Shown here: positions 54,950 to 64,000 of the stretch, piece after piece
Layout: each line of letters starts with the position of its first letter
Position numbering within the stretch: position 1 is the stretch's first letter
Assembly: GCF_014648995.1 (NCBI RefSeq)
Contig: NZ_BMSE01000002.1
Coordinates: 248,001-312,000, forward strand
DNA length: 64,000 nt
Direction of reading: 5' to 3'
DNA from: Streptomyces massasporeus
Lineage (GTDB): Bacteria; Actinomycetota; Actinomycetes; Streptomycetales; Streptomycetaceae
The notes under the pieces: generated by a model
Told to the model about the DNA's origin: nothing
Database searches by the model: none
What the model saw: only the letters and a program-made list of their open reading frames with translations
Position numbers and translations under genes: made by a program

Positions 54950-55315
54950 TCACATCTCCCAGCCCAGCAGCGGAACCCGGACCCCGGTGAGCAGGGCCAG
55001 AGCCATCACCGCCGACAGCACCAGCACCGCGGCGAGGCGCACGACGGCGAGTGCGTCCACCGCGGTGCGCAGCGGCGGCCAGGGCGGCAGACGCAGCGAC
55101 CAGGTCACCGCGACCGAGAGCGCGAGGAGCAGGGCAAGATGCGCGATCGTCGCATCTCCGGACATCTGGCGCGGCGCGCTCGGGTCGAGGTCGTAGCCCT
55201 CCGCGTACATCGCGAAGGCGAGCACCCGCCAGCACAGGGCGGCGCACAGGGCCACCACGGTCTCGGCGCGCGCGAAGCGTGGTCGACGAGTCGCCTGGGC
55301 GAGTGAGGGCACCAT
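54950..55315 (-). CDS. Small three- to four-helix membrane protein
   Basis: A 121-residue protein with about three to four hydrophobic segments (VVALCAALCWRVLAFAMYAEG, AHLALLLALSVAVTW, AVVRLAAVLVLSAVMALALL). It carries an Asp/Glu-rich outer loop between helices 1 and 2 (GYDLDPSAPRQMSGDA). No family recognised. The ATG at 55315 begins MVPSLAQATRRP. It is divergent from the ABC exporter gene with ~140 bases between. G/C-rich third positions in the frame support a real gene. Function unknown. Confidence 0.55.
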   Translation of the reverse strand: MVPSLAQATRRPRFARAETVVALCAALCWRVLAFAMYAEGYDLDPSAPRQMSGDATIAHLALLLALSVAVTWSLRLPPWPPLRTAVDALAVVRLAAVLVLSAVMALALLTGVRVPLLGWEM

Positions 55316-55456
55316 GGCCGGGGAGCGTAGCCCGGGCCTAGGCCATGAGTCGGGGGTTCCTGGTCCTCTGGTCGGGGAAGCGGCGTCGCGGGATGAAATC
55401 GGGTGCGTCCCGCGTTGACGCCTTCCGGCAGCTCAGGACGGACGGAAGGCACCGGT

Positions 55457-58400
55457 GTGACACCGAAACGGGGATGGGCCCGACGACTGTGGGCCTATGC
55501 GTGGCGCCACCCGAAGGACGTCGTGCTCGCCCTCGGATCCTCGCTGGCCGGCATGGCCGTGATGGCCCTCGTCCCGCTGGTCACCAAGGTGATCATCGAC
55601 GACGTCATCAGCGACCACACCAGGGACATGACCACCTGGGCCGGCCTCCTCGTCGCCGCCGCCCTGGTCGTCTACGTCCTCACCTACATCCGCCGCTACT
55701 ACGGCGGACGTCTCGCCCTCGACGTCCAGCACGACCTGCGGACCGAGATGTACGGCACCATCACCCGGCTCGACGGCCGCCGCCAGGACGAGCTGTCCAC
55801 CGGCCAGGTCGTCGGCCGCGCCACCAGCGACCTCCAGCTGATCCAGGGCCTGCTCTTCATGCTCCCGATGACCATCGGGAACTTCATGCTCTTCCTGATC
55901 TCCCTGGTGATCATGGCGTGGCTGTCCTGGCCGCTCACCCTGGTCGCCCTGGCCGTCGCGCCCGCCATCTGGTGGATCGCCAAGCGCAGCCGCACCCGGC
56001 TGCACCCCTCCACCTGGTACGCCCAGGCCCAGGCCGCCGCCGTCGCGGGCGTGGTCGACGGCGCCGTCAGCGGCGTACGCGTGGTGAAGGGCTTCGGGCA
56101 GGAGGAGCAGGAGACCGGCAAGCTCCGGGAGGTCGGCCGGCGGCTGTTCGCGGGCCGGCTGCGCACCGTCCGCCTGAACTCCGTCTACACCCCGGCCCTC
56201 CAGGCCGTCCCCGCCCTCGGCCAGGTCGCCATGCTCGCGCTCGGCGGCTGGCTGGCGGTGCGCGGGCACATCACGCTCGGCACGTTCGTCGCCTTCTCCA
56301 CCTACCTCGCCCAGCTGGTCGGCCCGGTCCGCATGCTCGCGGTGGTGCTCACCGTCGGCCAGCAGGCCCGCGCCGGCACCGAGCGGGTCCTGGAGCTGAT
56401 CGACACCGAGCCGTCGATCGAGGACGGCCACAAGGACCTGCCCGCCGACGCCCCGGCGACGGTCGAGTTCGACGACGTCTCCTTCGGCTACGACGGGGCC
56501 CACGGCAAAACCAGCCCCGTCCTGGACGGCCTCTCCTTCGAGATCCAGCCGGGCGAGACCCTCGCCGTGGTCGGTTCCTCCGGCTCCGGCAAGTCCACGG
56601 TCTCCCTCCTGCTGCCGCGCTTCTACGACGTCACCCGCGGGGCCGTCCTGATCGGCGGCCACGATGTGCGCGAGCTGACGACGCAGTCGCTGCGCGCCGC
56701 GATCGGCCTCGTCCCCGAGGATTCCTTCCTCTTCTCCGACACGGTCCGCAGCAACATCGCCTACGGCCGCCCGGAGGCCACCCAGGAGGAGATCGAGAAG
56801 GCCGCCCGCGCCGCCCAGGCGGACCGTTTCATCGCCGAGCTGCCCGACGGCTACGACACCACCGTCGGCGAGCACGGCCTCACCCTCTCCGGCGGTCAGC
56901 GCCAGCGCGTCGCCCTGGCCCGCGCCATCCTCAGCGACCCGCGCCTGCTGGTCCTGGACGACGCCACCTCCGCCGTGGACGCGAGGGTCGAGCACGAGAT
57001 CCACGAGGCGCTGAAGGGCGTCATGCGGGGCCGTACGACCCTGCTGATCGCCCACCGCCGCTCCACCCTGAACCTCGCCGACCGCATCGCCGTCCTGGAC
57101 GGCGGCCGCCTCGCCGACATCGGCACCCACGAAGAGCTCCAGCGGCGCTCCGTCCTGTACCGGCGCCTGCTCACCGACCCGGACGAGCTGGGCGCGGTCT
57201 CCCCGGGCCACACCCAGCCGGCCTGCCCCCAGGAGGACACCTCCGTACGGGACGAGCTCGACGCGGAGTTCGACGCCGAGCGCGGGGTCACCCCACGGCT
57301 GTGGACCGGCGACCGCGAGCGCAAGGACCTGGCCCTCGCCGAGAGCCCCGCCACCCCCGAGCTGCTCGCCCAGGTCGAGGCGCTGCCCCCGGCCACCGAC
57401 GTACCGGACGTCGACGAGGCGAAGGCCGTCCAGCCGGAGGAGTCCTACGGCCTGCGCCGGCTGCTGCGCGGCTTCGGGCTGCCGCTGCTGGTCAGCCTCG
57501 CCCTGGTCGCCACCGACGCGAGCATGGGCCTGCTGCTGCCCGTGCTGATCCGGCACGGCATCGACTCGGGCGTCACCCAGGCCGCGCTCGGCGCGGTGTG
57601 GGCGGCGGCCCTGCTCGGGCTGCTGACGGTGGCCGTGCAGTGGGCGGCCCAGATCGGCGAGACCCGGATGACCGGGCGCACCGGCGAGCGGGTCCTGTAC
57701 TCGCTGCGGCTGAAGATCTTCTCCCAGCTCCAGCGCCTCGGGCTCGACTACTACGAGCGTGAGCTGACCGGGCGGATCATGACCCGGATGACGACCGACG
57801 TCGACGCGCTGTCGACGTTCCTCCAGACGGGCCTGGTCACGGCCTTCGTCTCGGTCGTCACCTTCTTCGGGATCATGGTCGCGCTGCTGGTGATCGACGT
57901 GGAGCTGGCGCTGGTCGTCTTCGCGACGCTGCCGCCGCTGATCATCGCCACCTTCTTCTTCCGCAGGGCGAGCGTGAAGGCGTACGAGCTGGCCCGCGAA
58001 CGCGTGTCGGTGGTCAACGCCGACCTTCAGGAGTCGGTGTCCGGACTGCGGATCGTGCAGGCCTTCCGGCGCGAGCGGGACGGCGGGCGGCGGTTCACCG
58101 AGCGCAGCGACAGCTACCGTCAGGCCCGCATCCGGGGCCAGTGGCTGATCTCGGTGTACTTCCCGTTCGTGCAGTTCCTGTCGTCGGTGGCCGCCGCGGC
58201 CGTGCTGATCGTGGGCGGGGCCCGGGTCGACGACGGGACGCTGGCGATCGGCTCGCTGGTGGCGTACCTGCTCTACATCGACCTGTTCTTCGCGCCCGTG
58301 CAGCAGCTCTCCCAGGTCTTCGACGGCTACCAGCAGGCGACCGTGTCGCTGGGCCGCATCCAGGAGCTGCTCCAGGAGCCGACGTCGACGAAGTCCGCCG

Positions 58401-59197
58401 ACGAGCCCCTCGAGGTCCTGTCCCTGCGGGGCGAGATCGCCTTCGAGGACGTGCGCTTCGAATACGGCGCCGCCGGCGAGGGCGAGGCGGCCCTGGGCGG
58501 GGTCGACCTGCGCATCCCCGCGGGGCAGACCGTCGCCTTCGTCGGCGAGACCGGCGCGGGCAAGTCGACCCTGGTCAAGCTCGTGGCCCGCTTCTACGAC
58601 CCCACCGGCGGCCGCGTCACCGTCGACGGCACCGATCTGCGGACCCTCGACCTCACCTCGTACCGGCACCGTCTGGGGGTCGTCCCGCAGGAGGCGTACC
58701 TCTTCCAGGGCACCGTCCGTGACGCCATCGCCTACGGCCGCCCGGACGCCACCGACGCCGAGGTCGAGGCGGCGGCCCGGGCGGTCGGCGCGCACGACAT
58801 GATCGCCACACTGGACGGCGGGTATCTCCACGAGGTCGCCGAGCGCGGGCGCAATCTGTCCGCCGGGCAGCGCCAGCTGATCGCGCTGGCCCGCGCCGAG
58901 CTGGTCGACCCGGACGTGCTGCTGCTCGACGAGGCCACGGCCGCCCTGGACCTGGCCACGGAGGCCCAGGTCAACCAGGCCACCGACCGCCTGGCCGGCC
59001 GCCGCACCACGCTCGTGGTCGCCCACCGCCTCACCACCGCCGCCCGCGCCGACCGGGTCGTCGTCATGGACCACGGCCGGGTCATCGAGGACGGCACGCA
59101 CGAGGAGCTCCTCGCGCGCGAGGGCCGGTACGCGGAGCTGTGGCGGACGTTCATCGGCGCACCCGAACCGGAGGAGCCGGTCGGCGCGTCCCGCTGA
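55457..59197 (+). CDS. Fused two-half ABC exporter (TMD-NBD-TMD-NBD)
   Basis: A 1246-residue single chain with two ABC-exporter halves. Half 1 (1-~590): six helices, then Walker [12 protein letters not shown] (~371), signature LSGGQRQR (~476), Walker B LLVLDD (D501, D502) and switch His in LLIAHRRST. Half 2 (~660-1246): six helices, Walker [12 protein letters not shown], signature LSAGQRQL, Walker B LLLDE (E1159) and VVAHRLTT. At the catalytic-base position NBD1 has Asp502 and NBD2 has Glu1159, so one ATP site is degenerate. Substrate unknown (lipid, drug or peptide). GTG 55457 follows GGAAGG. It stands alone with no TolC-like or regulatory partner next to it. Confidence 0.94.
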   Translation: MTPKRGWARRLWAYAWRHPKDVVLALGSSLAGMAVMALVPLVTKVIIDDVISDHTRDMTTWAGLLVAAALVVYVLTYIRRYYGGRLALDVQHDLRTEMYGTITRLDGRRQDELSTGQVVGRATSDLQLIQGLLFMLPMTIGNFMLFLISLVIMAWLSWPLTLVALAVAPAIWWIAKRSRTRLHPSTWYAQAQAAAVAGVVDGAVSGVRVVKGFGQEEQETGKLREVGRRLFAGRLRTVRLNSVYTPALQAVPALGQVAMLALGGWLAVRGHITLGTFVAFSTYLAQLVGPVRMLAVVLTVGQQARAGTERVLELIDTEPSIEDGHKDLPADAPATVEFDDVSFGYDGAHGKTSPVLDGLSFEIQPGETLAVVGSSGSGKSTVSLLLPRFYDVTRGAVLIGGHDVRELTTQSLRAAIGLVPEDSFLFSDTVRSNIAYGRPEATQEEIEKAARAAQADRFIAELPDGYDTTVGEHGLTLSGGQRQRVALARAILSDPRLLVLDDATSAVDARVEHEIHEALKGVMRGRTTLLIAHRRSTLNLADRIAVLDGGRLADIGTHEELQRRSVLYRRLLTDPDELGAVSPGHTQPACPQEDTSVRDELDAEFDAERGVTPRLWTGDRERKDLALAESPATPELLAQVEALPPATDVPDVDEAKAVQPEESYGLRRLLRGFGLPLLVSLALVATDASMGLLLPVLIRHGIDSGVTQAALGAVWAAALLGLLTVAVQWAAQIGETRMTGRTGERVLYSLRLKIFSQLQRLGLDYYERELTGRIMTRMTTDVDALSTFLQTGLVTAFVSVVTFFGIMVALLVIDVELALVVFATLPPLIIATFFFRRASVKAYELARERVSVVNADLQESVSGLRIVQAFRRERDGGRRFTERSDSYRQARIRGQWLISVYFPFVQFLSSVAAAAVLIVGGARVDDGTLAIGSLVAYLLYIDLFFAPVQQLSQVFDGYQQATVSLGRIQELLQEPTSTKSADEPLEVLSLRGEIAFEDVRFEYGAAGEGEAALGGVDLRIPAGQTVAFVGETGAGKSTLVKLVARFYDPTGGRVTVDGTDLRTLDLTSYRHRLGVVPQEAYLFQGTVRDAIAYGRPDATDAEVEAAARAVGAHDMIATLDGGYLHEVAERGRNLSAGQRQLIALARAELVDPDVLLLDEATAALDLATEAQVNQATDRLAGRRTTLVVAHRLTTAARADRVVVMDHGRVIEDGTHEELLAREGRYAELWRTFIGAPEPEEPVGASR

Positions 59198-59310
59198 CGG
59201 CGTCGCCGGGCCGCGTTTTCGTAAACGCTCGCGCAACCGTCCGACATACGTCATGCGTCCGTACATGCGTACGCCGATGGTCGCGGACGACGCGGTACGG
59301 GAGGACGACA

Positions 59311-59700
59311 GTGCACAGTGGAGCGATACGCCGGCGGCTCGCGCTCGGGCTGGCCGTGCTGACCGCGTCCGGGCTGCTCGCCGTCGCGGCGCCGGGTGAC
59401 GCACAGGCCGCCACCGCGCTCTGCCCCGGGCGCAAGGTCCGCACCCTGCCGTTCTCCACCGGGACCGTGCTCGTCTACAAGCGCGGCGGCTACGTCTGCG
59501 CCGTCACCCTCCCCAAGAGGCCCGGCGCCCCGCGGAAGATGTCGGTGAGCGTGCAGGCGCGCGGCAACCGGCCCGTCGTCGACGAGGGCAAGTACGCCCA
59601 CCACGCGGGTCCGGTGACCGTGCACGCCGGGCGCCGCTGCGTCTGGCTCAAGGGGCAGGTCGGCAGGGGGAAGTTCAGCTCCGGCTGGATCCTCTGCTGA
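59311..59700 (+). CDS. Small secreted protein
   Basis: A 129-residue exported protein with no recognised family. A Sec signal (RRRLALGLAVLTASGLLAVAA) ends near AQAA. The mature part (~90 residues) is rich in beta-type residues, with four Cys (CPGRK, VCAVTL, RRCVWLK, ILC) that probably form two disulfides. GTG 59311 follows GGGAGG at good spacing; the longer upstream frame overlaps the ABC gene and has no ribosome site. It lies between the ABC exporter and the S28 peptidase. Function unknown; the disulfide pattern would suit a small extracellular binding or inhibitor protein. Confidence 0.7.
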   Translation: MHSGAIRRRLALGLAVLTASGLLAVAAPGDAQAATALCPGRKVRTLPFSTGTVLVYKRGGYVCAVTLPKRPGAPRKMSVSVQARGNRPVVDEGKYAHHAGPVTVHAGRRCVWLKGQVGRGKFSSGWILC

Positions 59701-59815
59701 CGCCGCGCACCGCGCAACACGCCCCCCGCGCACAGGGTTTTCCCTATGTCCCCTGGTGCTCCGGTGAGTTGGTCCGCTAGCTTCCGGCGCACATCTGTCT
59801 CACAGGGGAGTGCGC

Positions 59816-61243
59816 ATGCGCAAGGCGCTCAGATGGCTGCTGGCGCTCACGGTGCTCATAGGCACACTGGGCACGGCGGGAGCGGCCACCGCCGCCGACG
59901 CCGCCGGCACCACCGACATCAAGGAGAGGCTGCTCTCCATACCGGGCATGAGCCTGGTCGAGGAGAAGCCGTACACCGGCTACCGCTTCTTCGTCCTGAA
60001 CTACACGCAGCCGGTCGACCACCACAAGCCCTCCAAGGGCACGTTCCAGCAGCGCATCACCGTGCTGCACAAGGACGTCTCGCGCCCGACGGTGTTCTTC
60101 ACCGGCGGCTACAACGTCTCCACGACGCCCCGCCGCAGCGAGCCCACGCAGATCGTGGACGGCAACCAGGTCTCCCTGGAGTACCGCTTCTTCACCCCGT
60201 CCCGGCCCGCCCCGGCGGACTGGTCCAAGCTGGACATCTGGCAGGCCGCCAGCGACCAGCACCGTGTCTTCAAGGCCCTGAAGGGCATCTACTCCAAGAA
60301 CTGGATCTCCACCGGCGGTTCGAAGGGCGGCATGACCGCCACCTACTACGAGCGCTTCTACCCGCGGGACATGGACGGCGTCGTCGCCTACGTCGCCCCC
60401 AACGACGTGGTGAACAAGGAGGACTCGGCCTACGACCGCTTCTTCGCCCGCGTCGGCACCAAGGAATGCCGCGACCGGCTGAACGCCGTGCAGCGCGAGG
60501 CGCTGGTGCGCCGCGAGCCGCTGGAGAAGAAGTACGCGGCCTTCGCGCAGGAGAACGGCCTCACCTTCACCACCATCGGCAGCCTGGACAAGGCCTACGA
60601 GGCGACCGTCCTCGACTACGTGTGGGGCTTCTGGCAGTACAGCCTGCTGTCCGACTGCGACCAGATCCCGGCCGACGCCAAGAACGCCACCGACGAGGCC
60701 ATCTGGGACTCCGTCGACACGATCTCCGGCTTCTCCGCCTACGCCGACCAGGGCCTGTCGGCCTACACGCCGTACTACTACCAGGCCGGCACCCAGCTCG
60801 GCGCGCCGACCATCCACTTCCCGCACGTCGAGAAGCGGTACATCCGCTACGGCTACCAGCCGCCGCGCAACTTCGTCCCCCGGGACATCCCCATGAAGTT
60901 CCAGCCGTCGGCGATGCGCGACGTGGACACCTGGGTCCGGCACAACGCCCGGCAGATGCTGTTCGTCTACGGCCAGAACGACCCGTGGGGCGCGGAGCCC
61001 TTCCGCGTCGGCAAGGGCGCGAAGGACTCCTACGTCATGACCGCCCCCGGCATGAACCACGGCGCCAACGTCGCGGGCCTCGTGCCCGAGCAGAAGGCCC
61101 TGGCCACCGCCCGCATCCTCGACTGGGCCGATGTCGCCCCCAGCGCGGTGCAGGCCGACCCGCAGACGGCCAAGCCGCTGGCGAAGTTCGACGCCAAGCT
61201 CGACAAGCGGGACGTGCAGCGGGAGATGACGCTGCGCCCGTAA
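59816..61243 (+). CDS. Secreted S28-family serine peptidase (prolyl aminopeptidase type)
   Basis: A 475-residue secreted alpha/beta-hydrolase peptidase that as a family removes tri- or tetrapeptides from the N-terminus, often after proline. A Sec signal MRKALRWLLALTVLIGTLG-TAGAAT covers residues 1-~28. The catalytic Ser is S169 in STGGSKGGM, the acid Asp in VYGQNDPWGAEPF and the His in APGMNHGANV. ATG 59816 is chosen over a GTG two codons upstream because AGGGGA is better spaced. It is convergent with the lipoprotein gene; they share the terminator at 61252. Confidence 0.9.
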   Translation: MRKALRWLLALTVLIGTLGTAGAATAADAAGTTDIKERLLSIPGMSLVEEKPYTGYRFFVLNYTQPVDHHKPSKGTFQQRITVLHKDVSRPTVFFTGGYNVSTTPRRSEPTQIVDGNQVSLEYRFFTPSRPAPADWSKLDIWQAASDQHRVFKALKGIYSKNWISTGGSKGGMTATYYERFYPRDMDGVVAYVAPNDVVNKEDSAYDRFFARVGTKECRDRLNAVQREALVRREPLEKKYAAFAQENGLTFTTIGSLDKAYEATVLDYVWGFWQYSLLSDCDQIPADAKNATDEAIWDSVDTISGFSAYADQGLSAYTPYYYQAGTQLGAPTIHFPHVEKRYIRYGYQPPRNFVPRDIPMKFQPSAMRDVDTWVRHNARQMLFVYGQNDPWGAEPFRVGKGAKDSYVMTAPGMNHGANVAGLVPEQKALATARILDWADVAPSAVQADPQTAKPLAKFDAKLDKRDVQREMTLRP

Positions 61244-61251
61244 GGCGTGCT

Positions 61252-61287
61252 GGTGCGCCCGGCCGTGTCACAGCGGCCGGGCGCACC
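61252..61287. terminator. Bidirectional terminator overlapping the lipoprotein stop
   Basis: A 14-bp perfect stem (GGTGCGCCCGGCCG / CGGCCGGGCGCACC) with an 8-base loop. The lipoprotein stop codon (61268) lies inside the hairpin, so the two genes share a compact convergent end. Confidence 0.8.
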
Positions 61288-61933
61288 CCACGGGCCGCTT
61301 CCCGCCCAGCCGGACGTACAGGGCGGTCGGGGAGGGGCAGTCGGCCCGTTCGGTGACCGCCCGGACCACCTTGTACTGCGGCTCGCGTCGGCCCGTGCCG
61401 TCGCAGGCGGTCTCGCGGACCTGCCCGTCGCCGGAGCCGTAGACGCAGTCGCCGACGATCGTGCGGGGTCCGCCCCCGCCGCCCGGGTCACCGGGGTGCG
61501 GGGGCTGGAGGTTGCGCATACAGGCGAAGCCCTGCGGGACCGCCCCGTCGCCGTCCTCGTCGGACGCGGGCCGCTGCTCGCTGATGTGCAGCACGAAGTC
61601 GGTGGTCGACGGGCAGCGCGGTCCGTCCCGCACCGTGCCGTCGTGCCGCGCCGCGACCCTGGCCGCCGCCCGCTCACCGGTGCACGGCACCTCGGTGAAG
61701 CTGGTCGTACCGAACGAGGAGCATTCGCCGACCGCGAGGAACACCGCCCCGTACCCGGACGGCCGGGTCGGTGCCGGCGGCACCGTAGCGGTCTCCCCGG
61801 TCCTCCCGGTCGTCCGCTCGCCCAGCCGGCCGTCCTCCGCCACGCCTCCCGACGGGCTCTGGCAGCCGGTCAGCAACGCGCCGAGCAGGACCAGGAGCCC
61901 GCAGACCACCCCCACACCACTTCGCTCACGCAT
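61268..61933 (-). CDS. Secreted lipoprotein of unknown function
   Basis: A 221-residue lipoprotein. The signal ends in LLTGC, with lipid-modified Cys24. The mature part has a Thr/Gly/Glu/Pro linker, then two similar Cys-containing segments: VGECSSFGTTSFTEVPCTGERAAARV and VGDCVYGSGDGQVRETACDG.., each ending in 'DCPSTTDFVLH' / 'ADCPSPTALYV' (written as seen patterns). This repeat layout suggests a doubled extracytoplasmic domain with disulfides, as in several Streptomyces septum- or sensor-associated lipoproteins. No function can be assigned. The ATG at 61933 follows GGGGGGAC. It is convergent with the S28 peptidase gene. Confidence 0.8.
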   Translation of the reverse strand: MRERSGVGVVCGLLVLLGALLTGCQSPSGGVAEDGRLGERTTGRTGETATVPPAPTRPSGYGAVFLAVGECSSFGTTSFTEVPCTGERAAARVAARHDGTVRDGPRCPSTTDFVLHISEQRPASDEDGDGAVPQGFACMRNLQPPHPGDPGGGGGPRTIVGDCVYGSGDGQVRETACDGTGRREPQYKVVRAVTERADCPSPTALYVRLGGKRPVGCARPL

Positions 61934-62046
61934 CGCCGTCCCCCCGAGTGTGCTCGCCCAGCGTGACCCGCCGTAGCGGGGGCACGCCAGGCAGACGGGG
62001 CGGTTTGCGCACGTTGGGGGTGGTGCGCCCGGGCTGTGGCGTACGT

Positions 62047-63879
62047 CTAGTACGACAGCCCGTAGCCGACGGGGTACAGCACCTGCTCCGGATCATCCGC
62101 CCGCTGCACCGGCACCGGCAGTTTCCCGCGTGGCTTCACCCGTCCGGCGATCACCCGTGCGGCGGACCGCAGTTCGACGTCGGTCCAGGAGTAGGCGGCC
62201 AGACAGGCCGGCGCGGACGGCAGCTGGGCCACGTCGTAGGGGTTGCGGATCGCCACCGCCACGACCGGCCTGCCGGTCGCCACGAGCTGCTCCACCAGCG
62301 CCTTCTGGGCGCTGCCCGCGGTGACGTTGTACGTGGCGGCCACCACCGCGTCCGCGTCCCGCGCCGCCGCGACCGCCTTGGCGATCGTCGCCGCCGAAGG
62401 GGCCGTGCCGGTCGACAGGGCCGTGGCGGTGAAGCCCAGTTCGTTCAGCGCGCCCGCGAGCACGCCCGTGGGCGGTCCCGTCGTGCCGGACGGCGACGCC
62501 GGGTCCGCCCCGACGACCAGCACCCTGGGGTGCCGGCGGCGCGACAGCGGCAGCAGCCGCCCCTCGTTGACGAGCAGCGTGGTCGTCCGCTCGGCGATCC
62601 GGTCGGCCGCCGCCAGATGTGCCCGGGTCCCGACCGTGCGGTCGACCCCGCCCTGACCGACGTACGGCGAACGGAACAGCCCCAGCTTGGACTTCAGCCG
62701 CAGCACCCGCAGGATCGATTCGTCGAGCCGGGCCTCGGTGAGCTCGCCCTCGCGCACGGCGGTCAGGACGGCGTTCCAGGCGAGGTCGAGGTCGGGCGGG
62801 TTGAGCAGCTGGTCCACGCCCGCCTTCAGGGCGAGCACCGGCACCCGGGCGTCGCCGTACTTGCTGCGCACACCCTCCATGCCGAGGGAGTCGGTGACCA
62901 CGACCCCGTCGTAGCCGAGGCGTTCGCGCAGGATGCCGGTGAGGATCGGGCGGGAGAGGGTGGCCGGGTCGCCGGAGTCGTCGAGGGCCGGGACCATCAG
63001 GTGCGCGGTCATGATTGAGTCGATGCCCGCGGCGATCGCCGCCCGGAACGGCGGTGCGTCCAGCCGCTCCCACAGCTCCCGGCTGTGCGTGATGGTGGGG
63101 AAGCCGGTGTGGCTGTCGACGTTGGTGTCCCCGTGCCCGGGGAAGTGCTTGGCGGTCGCGGCGACCCCGGACCCCTGGTACCCGGCGACCTCGGCGGCCA
63201 CCAGCGCGGACACCGCCCGCGGGTCGGCGCCGAAGGACCGTACGCCGATGACCGGGTTGGCCGGGTTGACGTTCACGTCGGCCACGGGGGAGTAGTCCTG
63301 CCGGATGCCCATCGCCCGCAGCTCGGCGCCCGCGATCCGGCCGAGCGCCCGGGCGTCGGACCGCGACCCGCCCGCCCCGACGGCCATGGCCCCCGGGAAC
63401 AGCGTCGCGGGCTTGCCCACCCGGGCGACGATCCCGTGCTCCTGGTCGGTGGAGATGAGCACGGGCAGCCCGCGCGGCAGCCGCAGGGAGGCCTTCTGGA
63501 TGCCGTTGGAGAGGTCGGCGATCTGGTGCGGCTCGCGGGTGTTGTGCGCCCAGGCGAAGTAGATGATGCCGCCGACCCGGTACTTCGCGAGCAGCTCGGC
63601 GGCCGTGCGGACCCCGATCTCCTTGAGGTTGGCGTCGATGTCGGCCTGGTCGGGTGCGGTGGCGGAGTGGCCGTAGACCCGCATCACGAAGAGCTGGCCG
63701 ACCTTCTCCTCCAGGGTCATGCGGGAGACGAGGGCGCGCAGCCGGCTGTCGTCCGGGGCGGCGGCGTGCGCGGGCCCTGCGGCCGCGAGGGCGGCGGTGG
63801 CGCCGGCCGTGGCGGCGAGGACGGTGCGTCTGGAGGGCTGTGCGGTGTTTCCCGTGCTTCCCGTGCCGGTGTCGTGCAC
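62047..63879 (-). CDS. Secreted GH3 beta-N-acetylglucosaminidase (NagZ type)
   Basis: A 610-residue exported enzyme. The N-terminus carries a twin-arginine signal (QPSRRTVLAATAG). The barrel domain has MTLEEKVGQLFVMRVYG, STDQEHGIV, the NagZ motif K244-H-F-P-G-H-G-D251 with following VDSH, and the nucleophile D330 in VVTDSLGM. A C-terminal beta/alpha sandwich domain is typical of GH3. It releases GlcNAc from chitin or muropeptide fragments. GTG 63879 follows GGAAGGAG; an ATG 21 codons upstream is inside the operator zone. A promoter with a GAAACTTCC inverted repeat precedes it, so it is probably repressor-controlled. Confidence 0.92.
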   Translation of the reverse strand: MHDTGTGSTGNTAQPSRRTVLAATAGATAALAAAGPAHAAAPDDSRLRALVSRMTLEEKVGQLFVMRVYGHSATAPDQADIDANLKEIGVRTAAELLAKYRVGGIIYFAWAHNTREPHQIADLSNGIQKASLRLPRGLPVLISTDQEHGIVARVGKPATLFPGAMAVGAGGSRSDARALGRIAGAELRAMGIRQDYSPVADVNVNPANPVIGVRSFGADPRAVSALVAAEVAGYQGSGVAATAKHFPGHGDTNVDSHTGFPTITHSRELWERLDAPPFRAAIAAGIDSIMTAHLMVPALDDSGDPATLSRPILTGILRERLGYDGVVVTDSLGMEGVRSKYGDARVPVLALKAGVDQLLNPPDLDLAWNAVLTAVREGELTEARLDESILRVLRLKSKLGLFRSPYVGQGGVDRTVGTRAHLAAADRIAERTTTLLVNEGRLLPLSRRRHPRVLVVGADPASPSGTTGPPTGVLAGALNELGFTATALSTGTAPSAATIAKAVAAARDADAVVAATYNVTAGSAQKALVEQLVATGRPVVAVAIRNPYDVAQLPSAPACLAAYSWTDVELRSAARVIAGRVKPRGKLPVPVQRADDPEQVLYPVGYGLSY

Positions 63880-63920
63880 GTGCGCTCCTTCCGGAGGTGA
63901 TCCGCTCGGATCCACTGAAG

Positions 63921-63957
63921 GAAACTTCCAAGAGGTCACCAATATCCGGGAAGTTTC
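63921..63957 (-). promoter_or_regulatory. Inverted-repeat operator within the GH3 promoter
   Basis: GAAACTTCC (63921-63929) and GGAAGTTTC (63949-63957) are perfect 9-base inverted arms, 19 bases apart. The upstream arm lies between the -35 and -10 boxes of the minus-strand promoter. Confidence 0.65.
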
Positions 63958-63967
63958 TGCCAGTCAA
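63939..63967 (-). promoter_or_regulatory. Candidate promoter of the GH3 gene
   Basis: On the minus strand, TTGACT (63962-63967) and TATTGG (63939-63944) are separated by 17 bases. The -10 is weak, but the spacing and the -35 are good. It is 60 bases before the GTG start. Confidence 0.6.
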
Positions 63968-64000
63968 GGGAACGCGCAGCAACCGCACAGGGGCCGCCAC

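Noticed and set aside
55433..59404. A 1323-residue minus-strand open frame across the ABC exporter.
   Set aside because: The sense strand has complete ABC motifs; the antisense product is low-complexity Gly/Asp/Val-rich with no domain.

Overview
The window is high-GC actinobacterial chromosome and is almost certainly Streptomyces. The evidence is an AdpA/BldH regulator with a TTA codon, the desferrioxamine cluster desEF-desABCD with DmdR/DtxR-type iron boxes, many Sec/Tat-exported hydrolases, PucR and TetR regulators, and gene order that (from memory) largely follows the S. coelicolor SCO2758-SCO2793 region in reverse. No integrase, transposase, CRISPR array or rRNA was found; there is one tRNA (His).

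Layout. 1-4.0 kb: partial MFS exporter, tRNA-His, oligoribonuclease, adpA with a long upstream region, and a small membrane protein. 4.0-11.8 kb: universal stress protein, acetate-transporter-like membrane protein, an 85-aa protein with glmS, a Tat-exported metallophosphatase, a DUF4429/SHOCT-like protein, and a secreted GH20 hexosaminidase preceded by a DasR-like site. 11.9-19.1 kb: desferrioxamine biosynthesis (desABCD) and uptake/reduction (desEF), each unit with its own iron box.

19.1-34.3 kb: an accessory block that, by recalled S. coelicolor order, sits between desE and acdH. It holds a family-2 glycosyltransferase reading one way. Reading the other way is a translationally coupled set: FG-GAP exoprotein, LamG exoprotein, a 2301-aa secreted Rhs protein with a HINT domain and a ~121-aa toxin-like tip, and a small overlapping putative immunity gene. 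A strong terminator ends the block. This is the most interesting part of the window.

34.4-43.1 kb: a branched-chain acyl-CoA catabolic operon (carboxyltransferase beta, biotin carboxylase/carrier alpha, HMG-CoA lyase, acyl-CoA dehydrogenase) diverging from a TetR regulator across two GTTAA-N6-TTAAC-like operators. An LCAD-like acyl-CoA dehydrogenase and a TesB thioesterase follow. 43.1-49.9 kb: an unknown conserved protein, a PucR regulator, and a divergent SSS transporter / ureohydrolase / ThDP-enzyme unit that could use guanidino compounds. 50-64 kb: secreted metalloprotease-like protein, DUF7691-like protein, GT39-type membrane glycosyltransferase with a Gly-rich insert, serine hydrolase, a possible 24-aa amphipathic peptide, small membrane protein, a one-chain fused asymmetric ABC exporter, small secreted protein, S28 peptidase, lipoprotein, and a NagZ-type GH3 with a promoter/operator arrangement.

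Recurring themes are aminosugar turnover (GlmS, GH20, GH3), iron acquisition, branched-chain acyl-CoA catabolism and a contact-toxin-like locus. Orthology to S. coelicolor is from memory of gene order and was not computed here.
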